This document shows positions 48,268-55,499 of a DNA stretch of 55,499 bases, piece by piece (position 1 is the stretch's first letter; the number at the start of each line of letters is the position of its first letter). Below the pieces are notes generated by a model that saw nothing but the letters and a program-made list of their open reading frames with translations, ran no database searches and had not been told where the DNA came from. The position numbers were made by a program, and so were the translations under genes. Source of the stretch: Lachnospiraceae bacterium. Lineage in GTDB: Bacteria; Bacillota; Clostridia; Lachnospirales; Lachnospiraceae. The stretch is from NCBI GenBank assembly GCA_017551665.1, contig JAFZLB010000009.1, forward strand, positions 1-55,499, read 5' to 3'.

Positions 48268-48354
48268 ATACCGACCTTTCCTGCGATATCGTTCATGCGC
48301 CGTGCCCGACGTAATCAGAGCGAAGCAGATACAACCATCGACGAGGCAGGCGCA

Positions 48355-49848
48355 TCACAACGAAGCCAGCAGCAACACCCATCTTGCCGTATCCGGCAGG
48401 CTCTCGTACAGTCCCGCACAGCCCGCTTTTTTCCAGTGGTTTTCACTGCTCCATGTCACAACATCCACTGCCTCCGGATTGCGCCCGCAAAGAAAATGCA
48501 CCGCGTCCTGTGCCATCTCCCTGCGTTCCGGCCGGTAGATAAAATGATTCGTCACGCACAGGCGCAGCATGTCCTTCAGCAATAAGGCCGAATCCTCCGC
48601 ACTGACCAGATAGGCGGAAGCGTCAATGCGCTCTTTGATCTCCTGCACCGCGGCGGTCATGTGTGCGCGGATGGCATTGCAGACCTCCGGGTTGACCGGC
48701 TGCAGGGTTTGCAGGTAGGTCGCGCTGCCGTAAAAAATCTCGTCGTCCTCCGCGAGCAGCTCCGCGTAATCCTCCCGCGGAAAGAAGCCCGCCAGTACCA
48801 TTTCGTATTTGCGCTCCCCCGTGATGCGGTACAGCTCCGCCGCGGCTGCAAAGGCCGCGCGTTCCTGTAAGGGCGTGCGCACGGCGGTATAGGATTCCCA
48901 TGCCTGCTCCGCCTGCCGCAGCACTTCCTCCGCGTAAATGTCATCGAAGGAACCGTACACATAAGCAAAGCGCGCCATGACCTCCGCAGCCCGGATCGTC
49001 GCCTCGGGCGTCTGCTCGCGCAGCGTCAGATTCGCGCTGATGTCATTGCCGCCGGTGGAAACACCGCTGTAAAACGCACCCTGCGCGTCCTGCATCCGCA
49101 TCAGCCAGGCAACGATCAGACGTGCCTCATCCAAAACATCCGGCACATCGTTGCCGCTTTCCGGGATCCCGCTGTCATCACGGAAACGCTCCGGCGTCAG
49201 CTCGTAGGCCAGCAGCAGATCACGCAGCGTATCGCAGACGGCAATCGTATCACGGTTTCCGGCGGCATCCGTATGCCAGCCGCCAAACACCTCCGCTTCC
49301 ACGGAGGGTTCCTGCTGCAGTCTCGCGTTTGTCAGATGGCAGGCCGCGTGTGCCGAGGTACCGGCCGCACTGCCGCTTACCTCCGTGCCGCAGCGCGCGT
49401 AATAAAACTGCAAGAGACTTCCGGACAGCAGCTCCGCGTGAATGTCCGCACCGATCCGGAAGGCATAAGAGGTTCCGATTTCTTCATTAAAAATATAATA
49501 GCTGCCGCCGGTCTGAAAATCCGTGAAGCGTCCGTAGGCCATTTCCTCGTCCGCCGCCAGTGCACGGACGGCGCCCGTATAGACCACGCTGTCATCCAGC
49601 GCGGAACGGATTTCAAAGGTATCGCCGACCTCTCGCGTGCGGAAGAGCACGGTCTTTTCGCCGCCGGTCTCATATCCGTTTAAGTCCACAAGGGCCAGCG
49701 GAACGGAAGGCGCAACGGGAAATGTCACCTCCGCTTCCCGCGCGAAGGGCGCTCCCTCCGCTGCCGTTTCCGGCGCGGCAGCCCCGCCGCAGGCGCAAAG
49801 AAACAGTGTCAGTGCCGTGACACAGGCACGCAGTCGGGACCGGTTCAT
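48355..49848 (-). CDS. GH9-like lipoprotein lacking catalytic residues
   Basis: 497 residues: lipoprotein signal (FLCAC, Cys20), an immunoglobulin-like cellulase N-domain (about 45-135), then a GH9-type alpha/alpha barrel ([44 protein letters not shown]). In active GH9 enzymes the GGWxDAGD motif supplies two Asp bases; here it reads GGWHTDAAG (189-197) with both changed. The C-terminal NE acid motif is also not found. I infer a non-catalytic surface carbohydrate binder. Its ATG overlaps the stop of the aconitase-family gene by 4 nt. Confidence 0.75.
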   Translation of the reverse strand: MNRSRLRACVTALTLFLCACGGAAAPETAAEGAPFAREAEVTFPVAPSVPLALVDLNGYETGGEKTVLFRTREVGDTFEIRSALDDSVVYTGAVRALAADEEMAYGRFTDFQTGGSYYIFNEEIGTSYAFRIGADIHAELLSGSLLQFYYARCGTEVSGSAAGTSAHAACHLTNARLQQEPSVEAEVFGGWHTDAAGNRDTIAVCDTLRDLLLAYELTPERFRDDSGIPESGNDVPDVLDEARLIVAWLMRMQDAQGAFYSGVSTGGNDISANLTLREQTPEATIRAAEVMARFAYVYGSFDDIYAEEVLRQAEQAWESYTAVRTPLQERAAFAAAAELYRITGERKYEMVLAGFFPREDYAELLAEDDEIFYGSATYLQTLQPVNPEVCNAIRAHMTAAVQEIKERIDASAYLVSAEDSALLLKDMLRLCVTNHFIYRPERREMAQDAVHFLCGRNPEAVDVVTWSSENHWKKAGCAGLYESLPDTARWVLLLASL

Positions 49849-52169
49849 GCAGCCGTCAGCTTTCCCGCGTTGTAATTGATAAGACAGCCGTCCAGAATGA
49901 TCTGCCGTTCCTTATCGGTCAGCTCACCCAGGGTCATGGTGAAGGCATGGACGCTGTCTTCATGGACGGCAAAGGCGAGGACGCCTTCCACCGCGTTTTC
50001 CACGGCACGTCGGATGTTCAGCAGGAACACGTAATCCAGACGCGCAAAGGGCAAAACACCGCGCTCAATCACAAAGGGCAGCATGCCCCAGTTGATGAGG
50101 TTGGAGCGGTAACGCTTTGTGGCATATTCGTTCGCGATATTGGCCCAGCCGCCGAGCACCTTCTGGCAACTGGCTGCCTGTTCTCTCGCGCTGCCGTCGC
50201 CGGGCTTCACCGCGAAGATCGTGGAACCGAAGCCCACATCGCCTTTGTCCGCGCCGGGCACGCTGTCGTAGATCACCTTCAACACATCCCGCAGTTCCGG
50301 GAAGGCCGCGAGCGGATCCTCGCCGTTCACCAGCGCCGTCTGCGCGGCACGGATCTCCTTTGCGAGACCCACGTATTCCGGATCCCTGCGGGACAGCGTG
50401 AACTCCGCAAGTCCCTCCGGATTGGAGCGGTAAGAGCTTGTCTCCCCGGAGGGAATCAGCTCGTCCGTTGTCGTCACTTCGTCATGGATTTCCGAAACGA
50501 CGCGTAGCAACAGATGATCCGGCAGAGCGCTCATCTTCGGCCAGTCCTTGATGTTGGGGCCTAAGCGCAGGGACTCTTTGCCGTCCGCAACGCCCTTGGA
50601 ATCAAAGACGCGCTTGCCGTAAATATTGGCGTCGTAGTGATAAGCCGGATGACGGAACTCTCCCGCGAATTCCGTGGCCGGTGTCAGGAAACCGCCGGCA
50701 GCCGCCGTGGCCGCAATGGAACGCGCGTCCATCAGCGCGACGGAAGCGATCTGTCCGTTCTGAATCTTGGAGCCTTCGCGGTTCGGGAAATTGCGCGTCG
50801 AATGACGGACGGAAAGCGAACCGTTCGAGGGCGTATCGCCCGCACCGAAGCAGGGGCCGCAAAAGGCGGTTTTCAGGATGGCGCCGGTTTCCAGAATGTC
50901 CGCCGCCACGCCGTTCTTTAACAGCTCCATATAAATCGGCGTCGAAGACGGATAGACGCTGACGGAGAACTCATCGCTGCCGATGTAATGACCGCGCAGA
51001 ATGTCCGCGGCGTCAACGATGTTTTCATAAGTGCCGCCGGCACAACCCGCGATCAGTCCCTGTTCCACCTTCAGCCTTCCGTCAACGATCTTGTCCTGCA
51101 GGCTGTATTCCACCTTGCCGTCCAGACTCTTCTTCGCCTTCTCTTCCACTTCATGCAGAATGTCCTTCGGATTGGCGATGACTTCTTCAATCGTATAAGT
51201 GTTGGACGGATGGAAGGGCATGGCGATCATCGGGCGCACGGCGGAAAGGTCCACTTCCACCACGCCGTCGTAGTACGCGATCTCCGCCGGATTCAGCTCT
51301 TTGTAATACTGCCCGCGCTCGTGAATATCATAATATTCTTTCGCGCGCTCGTCCGTCCGCCAGACGGAGGACAGACAGGTGGTTTCCGTGGTCATCACAT
51401 CCACGCCGATGCGGAATTCCGCGGAGAGCGAAGCGACGCCGGGGCCGACGAATTCCATGATCTTGTTTTTCACATAGCCCTTGTCAAAGACCGCGCCGAT
51501 GATGGCCAGCGCCACATCCTGCGGCCCCACGCCCTTCACCGGTTCGCCCTTGAGATAGATGGCGATGACTTCGGGATAATTGATGTCATAAGTCTGCTGC
51601 AGCAGCTGCTTCACCAGCTCCGGTCCGCCTTCGCCGATGGCCATCGTGCCGAGTGCGCCGTAGCGCGTATGGGAATCACTGCCGAGAATCATGCCGCCCG
51701 CCGTCGCCATCTGCTCGCGCGCATACTGATGAATGACGGCCTGGTGCGGGGGCACATAGATGCCGCCGTATTTTTTCGCGGCGGTCAGACCGAAGACGTG
51801 ATCGTCCTCGTTGATCGTGCCGCCGACCGCGCAGAGCGAGTTGTGACAGTTCGTCAGCGCGTAAGGCAGGGGGAACTTCTCCAGTCCGGATGCCCTTGCC
51901 GTCTGGATGATGCCGACGTAGGTGATGTCGTGGCTGATGAGGGAATCAAAGCGGATCTTCAGCGCACGCGCGTCCGTACCGCTGCCCTTGGCAGCGTCCA
52001 CCGTGTCATGCGCATCCAGAATACCGTAGGCAATCGTGCCCTTCTTCGCTTCTTCCTTTGTGATTTCTTTTCCTGTCTCCGCTTTGATTTTCGCGGAGGC
52101 TTCCGCGCCGTCCGCCACCAGGCTTTCGCCCTTCAGCAGATAGGCGCCGCTTTCGTATAACTGTACCAT
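49845..52169 (-). CDS. Aconitase-family hydratase (YbhJ-like)
   Basis: 774 residues, aconitase superfamily, of the length and layout of the YbhJ-type hydratases. The Fe-S cysteines appear in AGCAGG and [21 protein letters not shown] and RNFPNREGS are classic aconitase signatures. The C-terminal swivel domain includes [13 protein letters not shown]. It would dehydrate/hydrate a hydroxy tri- or dicarboxylate; whether it serves as the cell's aconitase is unclear. It lies 17 nt downstream of glgP and is coupled to the GH9-like gene. Confidence 0.85.
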   Translation of the reverse strand: MVQLYESGAYLLKGESLVADGAEASAKIKAETGKEITKEEAKKGTIAYGILDAHDTVDAAKGSGTDARALKIRFDSLISHDITYVGIIQTARASGLEKFPLPYALTNCHNSLCAVGGTINEDDHVFGLTAAKKYGGIYVPPHQAVIHQYAREQMATAGGMILGSDSHTRYGALGTMAIGEGGPELVKQLLQQTYDINYPEVIAIYLKGEPVKGVGPQDVALAIIGAVFDKGYVKNKIMEFVGPGVASLSAEFRIGVDVMTTETTCLSSVWRTDERAKEYYDIHERGQYYKELNPAEIAYYDGVVEVDLSAVRPMIAMPFHPSNTYTIEEVIANPKDILHEVEEKAKKSLDGKVEYSLQDKIVDGRLKVEQGLIAGCAGGTYENIVDAADILRGHYIGSDEFSVSVYPSSTPIYMELLKNGVAADILETGAILKTAFCGPCFGAGDTPSNGSLSVRHSTRNFPNREGSKIQNGQIASVALMDARSIAATAAAGGFLTPATEFAGEFRHPAYHYDANIYGKRVFDSKGVADGKESLRLGPNIKDWPKMSALPDHLLLRVVSEIHDEVTTTDELIPSGETSSYRSNPEGLAEFTLSRRDPEYVGLAKEIRAAQTALVNGEDPLAAFPELRDVLKVIYDSVPGADKGDVGFGSTIFAVKPGDGSAREQAASCQKVLGGWANIANEYATKRYRSNLINWGMLPFVIERGVLPFARLDYVFLLNIRRAVENAVEGVLAFAVHEDSVHAFTMTLGELTDKERQIILDGCLINYNAGKLTAA

Positions 52170-52186
52170 TGCCTTACCTTCCTTGT

Positions 52187-54664
52187 TTATTTTTTCAGAC
52201 TGACCTTATCCAGCTGCCAGATCTCGTCCACGTACTGTTGGATCGTGCGGTCCGAGGTGAACTTGCCGGAGCAGGCCGTGTTGAGCATTGCCATCTTCGC
52301 CCAGTGCTTCTTGTCCTGATAGGCGTCGCGCACATGCTGCTGTGCTTCCACATAAGACTCGAAGTCCTTCAGGATAAAGAACTTGTCCGCCAATGCCGTG
52401 TCAATCGTGTTGAGCAGCGAGTTGTACAGCGGACGGAAGAGCTCCCTGTCCTTGGAGAAGGAGCCGTCCACGAGATGATCCACCACCTTGCGCACGTTGG
52501 GATCCTCGTTGTAAATCTGCATCGGGTTGTAGTCATGGTCATGCTCATGCTTGATAACTTCTTCCGCGGTCATGCCGAAGATGAAGGCGTTCTCTTCGCC
52601 GACCTCTTCCACGATTTCCACGTTCGCGCCGTCCAGCGTGCCGATTGTCACCGCGCCGTTCAGCATCATCTTCATACAGCCCGTGCCGGAGGCCTCGCGG
52701 GACGCGGTGGAAATCTGTTCGGACACATCCGAGGCCGCAAAGATCAGCTCCGCGTTGGAGACGCAGTAGTCTTCGATGAAGATGACCTTGAGCTTGTCGT
52801 TGATCGACTTGTCGTTGTTGATGACATCGCCGACGGAATTGATGAGCTTGATCATAAGCTTCGCCGTCTTGTAACCCGCGGCGGCCTTCGCACCGAAGAT
52901 GAAGACCTCCGGATGGAAATCCATCTTGGGATGCTCACGGATCATGTCATAAAGATAAATCACGTGCAGGATGTTCAGGAACTGGCGCTTGTATTCGTGC
53001 AGACGCTTAACCTGCACGTCGAAGATCGCGTCGGGATTGACCTTCACGCCGTTGTGCTCCAGGATATAAGCCGCGAGACGTTCCTTGTTCTTTTTCTTGA
53101 TCGCCATGAATTCCTGCTGCGCCTTCACCTGATCCGCGTACTTTTTCAGACCGGAAATCTTGGTGAGATCCGTGATCCACTCGTCGCCGATCTTTTTCGT
53201 GATCCAGGCGGAGAGCTCCGGATTCGCGTGGAGCAAAAACCTGCGCTGCGTGACGCCGTTTGTTTTATTGTTGAATTTATCCGGCATCATGTCGTAGAAA
53301 TCTTTTAATTCGCGCTTTTTCAGAATCTCCGTATGCAGGGCCGCGACGCCGTTCACGCTTCTGCCGCCGACGATCGCGAGATGTGCCATCTTCACCTGGT
53401 TATCGTAAATGATCGCCATGGAGCGGATCTTTTGCTGCACATCCATCGACGGCAGCGCGCTGTAATGACGCGAAATGTTTTCGATGAAGCGGCGGTTGAT
53501 TTCTTCGATGATCTGATAAACGCGGGGCAGCAGCCGCTGGAAAAGATCCATCGGCCATTTCTCCAGCGCTTCGGCCATGATCGTGTGGTTCGTGTAGCAG
53601 CAGGTTTTTGTCGTGACGTCCCAGGCCTCGTCCCAGGTCAGGAAATGCTCATCCATCAGCAGACGCATCAGCTCCGCGACCGCCACCGTCGGGTGCGTGT
53701 CGTTCAGCTGGAAGACATTCTTCTCATGGAATTTGCGGATGTCGTCGTGGTAACGGAGGTAGCGCTGGATCGCCGTCTGCACGGAGGCGGAGATGAAGAA
53801 GTACTGCTGCTTTAAGCGCAGCTCCTTGCCGGCGTAGTGATTATCGTTCGGGTACAGCACCTCGCAGAGCTGCTCCGCGAGATTTTCCTGTTCCACCGCG
53901 CGCTGGTAATCTCCCTTGTCAAAGGAATCCAGCTGGAAGGCCTGGATGGGCTCCGCGTCCCAGATGCGCAGCGTGTCCACCATGCCGTTGCCGTAGCCCA
54001 CGACCGGCAAATCATAGGGCACCGCGCGGACGCACTGATAACCTTCCTGCTTGAAATGCGTCCTGCCGTTCTCGTCCGTGTAACTCGTCACGTAGCCGCC
54101 AAAGCGCACTTCCTTGGCGTATTCCGGACGGCGCAGCTCCAGCGGGTTGCCGTGTTCCAGCCAGTTGTCCGGCGTCTCCACCTGATAGCCGTCTTCGATT
54201 TTTTGTTTGAACATGCCGTAGCGGTAGCGGATGCCGCAGCCGTAGGCGTAATAGCCGAGCGTCGCCAGCGAATCCAGAAAGCAGGCCGCGAGTCTTCCCA
54301 GGCCGCCGTTGCCGAGTGCCGGATCGCGCTCCTGATCTTCCAGAAGATTGATGTCCACGCCCAGCTCCGTCAGCGCTTTTTTCACCGGCTCATAGGCACA
54401 GAGATTGATCAGGGAGTTGCCGAAGAAGCGCCCCATCAGAAACTCCATGGACATATAGTAGACCGTCTTCGGATCCTGTGCGGCCGCCGCTTTCTGCGTC
54501 GTCATCCAGTGATCGATGATCGCGTCCTTTAAGGCATAGCAGGACGCGTTGTAGAGCTGCTGCGGTGTCGCCTCCTCCATCGTGATGCGGTAGAGTGTCT
54601 TGATGTTGAACTCCACACTGCGCTTGAACAGTTCCTTGTCGAATGAAACCTTGTTTTTCGCCAT
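52187..54664 (-). CDS. glgP: Glycogen/starch phosphorylase
   Basis: 825 residues, the full length of GT35 glycogen phosphorylases. It releases glucose-1-phosphate from alpha-1,4-glucan. Landmarks: [37 protein letters not shown]-type [13 protein letters not shown], and the PLP site [15 protein letters not shown], in which the usual Asn-Met-Lys reads Cys-Met-Lys. No allosteric regulatory extension is evident. AGGAGG precedes ATG 54664. First gene of a minus-strand unit with the hydratase and GH9-like genes. Confidence 0.95.
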   Translation of the reverse strand: MAKNKVSFDKELFKRSVEFNIKTLYRITMEEATPQQLYNASCYALKDAIIDHWMTTQKAAAAQDPKTVYYMSMEFLMGRFFGNSLINLCAYEPVKKALTELGVDINLLEDQERDPALGNGGLGRLAACFLDSLATLGYYAYGCGIRYRYGMFKQKIEDGYQVETPDNWLEHGNPLELRRPEYAKEVRFGGYVTSYTDENGRTHFKQEGYQCVRAVPYDLPVVGYGNGMVDTLRIWDAEPIQAFQLDSFDKGDYQRAVEQENLAEQLCEVLYPNDNHYAGKELRLKQQYFFISASVQTAIQRYLRYHDDIRKFHEKNVFQLNDTHPTVAVAELMRLLMDEHFLTWDEAWDVTTKTCCYTNHTIMAEALEKWPMDLFQRLLPRVYQIIEEINRRFIENISRHYSALPSMDVQQKIRSMAIIYDNQVKMAHLAIVGGRSVNGVAALHTEILKKRELKDFYDMMPDKFNNKTNGVTQRRFLLHANPELSAWITKKIGDEWITDLTKISGLKKYADQVKAQQEFMAIKKKNKERLAAYILEHNGVKVNPDAIFDVQVKRLHEYKRQFLNILHVIYLYDMIREHPKMDFHPEVFIFGAKAAAGYKTAKLMIKLINSVGDVINNDKSINDKLKVIFIEDYCVSNAELIFAASDVSEQISTASREASGTGCMKMMLNGAVTIGTLDGANVEIVEEVGEENAFIFGMTAEEVIKHEHDHDYNPMQIYNEDPNVRKVVDHLVDGSFSKDRELFRPLYNSLLNTIDTALADKFFILKDFESYVEAQQHVRDAYQDKKHWAKMAMLNTACSGKFTSDRTIQQYVDEIWQLDKVSLKK

Positions 54665-54724
54665 ACGTCCGGAATCCTCCTTGTTTTTTTGTTTGAGGTA
54701 AAAGACCTTCTTATTATACTACAC

Positions 54725-54762
54725 AACCCTCCTGTCCGCCATCTTTGGGGCTCAGGAGGGTT
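54725..54762. terminator. Hairpin between YADLK-protein and glgP genes
   Basis: AACCCTCCTG (54725-54734) and CAGGAGGGTT (54753-54762) form a perfect 10-bp stem with an 18-nt loop. No T-run follows on either strand. It probably ends transcription of the minus-strand gene upstream or insulates glgP. Confidence 0.5.
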
Positions 54763-54829
54763 GGTGTCATGTTTTCATGAATGTCTGTTCTTCAGGAGAA
54801 AAAGTGTCAGGCACCATAAAGCCAGTTCC

Positions 54830-55499
54830 TCAATTCGTCCCCTCCTCTTCCAGCCATTCGACATACCGCCGCTCCGCCTTTCCAAACATCTGGTAATGCC
54901 TCCACAGCGCCACTCTGTCATAGCCGAAGGCTTTCTTCAAATCAGGGTAACGGTCGGCGTAGGCCTTGGCATTGAACATAACGCGCGTGTAAACCTTCCG
55001 ACCTTCTTTTTTTCCATATTCAAGATAGTGGCGGTAGAGCAGTTCGTGGTTATAACCGAATGCCGCCTTTAAATCCGGATACAGATCTGCGTAGGCATCC
55101 GTATCAAAGTACGCCGAAGAAGGAATCTCCCTGCGCATCATCACGTCATCCATCTGCCAGCGGTCGGCATAATTGAAGATGCCTTCCCGGAACCGGTTAA
55201 TCCCCCGGACAAAGCGAACCTTGCGTTTCTCATTTTTCCCGAAGGTCACATAGTGGTTCCAGAGCGCGTCATGGTCATAGCCGAATGCTTTCTTCAAATC
55301 TGCATATGTGTCCGCATAGTACCTGGAATCAAAGTTCTGCTTGATCTGCGCAACGGGTGCCGGCGTATACGTACCACCGCCGGATGATGAAGAACCGCCT
55401 CCGGAATTATCAACCTTCTCCCACGTAATCATCACGGGAGAAAGCCCTTTCAGCGTCACGCGGATGCCTCTTGCCGTATTCGTCGCCTGCGGTGTTTCC
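54830..55499 (-). CDS. YADLK-repeat protein, C-terminal part (cut by window end)
   Basis: The reading frame is open to the window edge, so the gene starts beyond 55499; the visible part is about 222 residues. After an upstream domain ending VMITWEKVD comes a Gly/Ser linker, then repeats of a motif of about 45 residues (YADTYADLKKAFGYDHDAL, YADLYPDLKAAFGYNHELL, YADRYPDLKKAFGYDRVAL, each followed by W/YxHYxxxGKxExR), plus one diverged copy. The same repeat occurs twice in the amidase at 28317-29300. It is probably a surface or wall-associated protein; the repeat's ligand is unknown. Confidence 0.8.
   Translation of the reverse strand, partial: ETPQATNTARGIRVTLKGLSPVMITWEKVDNSGGGSSSSGGGTYTPAPVAQIKQNFDSRYYADTYADLKKAFGYDHDALWNHYVTFGKNEKRKVRFVRGINRFREGIFNYADRWQMDDVMMRREIPSSAYFDTDAYADLYPDLKAAFGYNHELLYRHYLEYGKKEGRKVYTRVMFNAKAYADRYPDLKKAFGYDRVALWRHYQMFGKAERRYVEWLEEEGTN

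Noticed and set aside
52187-54664. Damaged PLP site in glycogen phosphorylase (Cys for Asn in EASGTGxMK)
   Set aside because: The PLP Lys and all other signatures are intact, and this position tolerates change; not evidence of loss of function.

Overview
The window reads as a chromosomal piece of an anaerobic, moderately high-GC Firmicute, most likely a gut or rumen Clostridium-class (Lachnospiraceae-like) bacterium. This rests on gene style (CUT1 sugar transporters with lipoprotein binding proteins, DUF624 membrane protein, radical-SAM sulfatase maturase, glycogen phosphorylase), strong Shine-Dalgarno sites and sigma-A-type promoters. The assignment is an inference; no rRNA or other marker gene is present.

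Region 1 (about 1-28.2 kb) is one large carbohydrate locus controlled by a ROK repressor (25401-26624). Related AT-rich operators (GTTAAA...TTTAAC type) lie just downstream of the -10 box of at least five transcription units. It encodes two import systems: a CUT1 oligosaccharide ABC transporter and a sulfonate/taurine/NMT1-type ABC transporter. It also encodes a GH3 glycosidase, a DUF4838/GH20-like protein, a cytoplasmic Cys-type sulfatase with its anSME maturase, two TSUP anion exporters, and homologues of NagA, AgaS/SIS, class II aldolase, PFK, NagB, PGI, TIM, transaldolase and a LarA-type hydroxyacid racemase. NagA, SIS, NagB, PGI, TIM and transaldolase all keep catalytic residues but have changed or lost the residues that normally hold the substrate phosphate, and no sugar kinase is present. 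My leading hypothesis is a parallel, glycolysis-like route for a sugar carrying another anion in place of the 6-phosphate. A 6-O-sulfated N-acetylhexosamine such as GlcNAc-6-sulfate from mucin or glycosaminoglycan fits best; a sulfonated sugar is the alternative. The sulfatase and TSUP proteins would then release and export the sulfur anion.

Region 2 (28.3-38.7 kb) is a cell-envelope region: an N-acetylmuramoyl-L-alanine amidase with YADLK-type repeats, three paralogous membrane-anchored leucine-rich-repeat proteins, a NagZ-like GH3 hexosaminidase, an HD-domain protein and a DUF218 protein.

Region 3 (38.7-43.2 kb) is AT-rich and mobile-looking: two PD-(D/E)XK (Rpn/transposase-type) nuclease genes, a third reduced to its C-terminus, a lone Phd/YefM antitoxin with a perfect operator, a small zinc-ribbon ORF, an unusual lipoprotein, long inverted repeats and several terminators.

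Region 4 (43.2-55.5 kb) returns to housekeeping-like genes, all on the minus strand: an XRE/zinc-ribbon regulator, threonine aldolase, a membrane-anchored MurF-like ligase, an alpha/beta hydrolase, a GH9-like lipoprotein lacking catalytic residues, an aconitase-family hydratase, glycogen phosphorylase, and the C-terminal part of another YADLK-repeat protein cut by the window edge.

Comparisons with family consensus residues were made from memory, without alignment tools.
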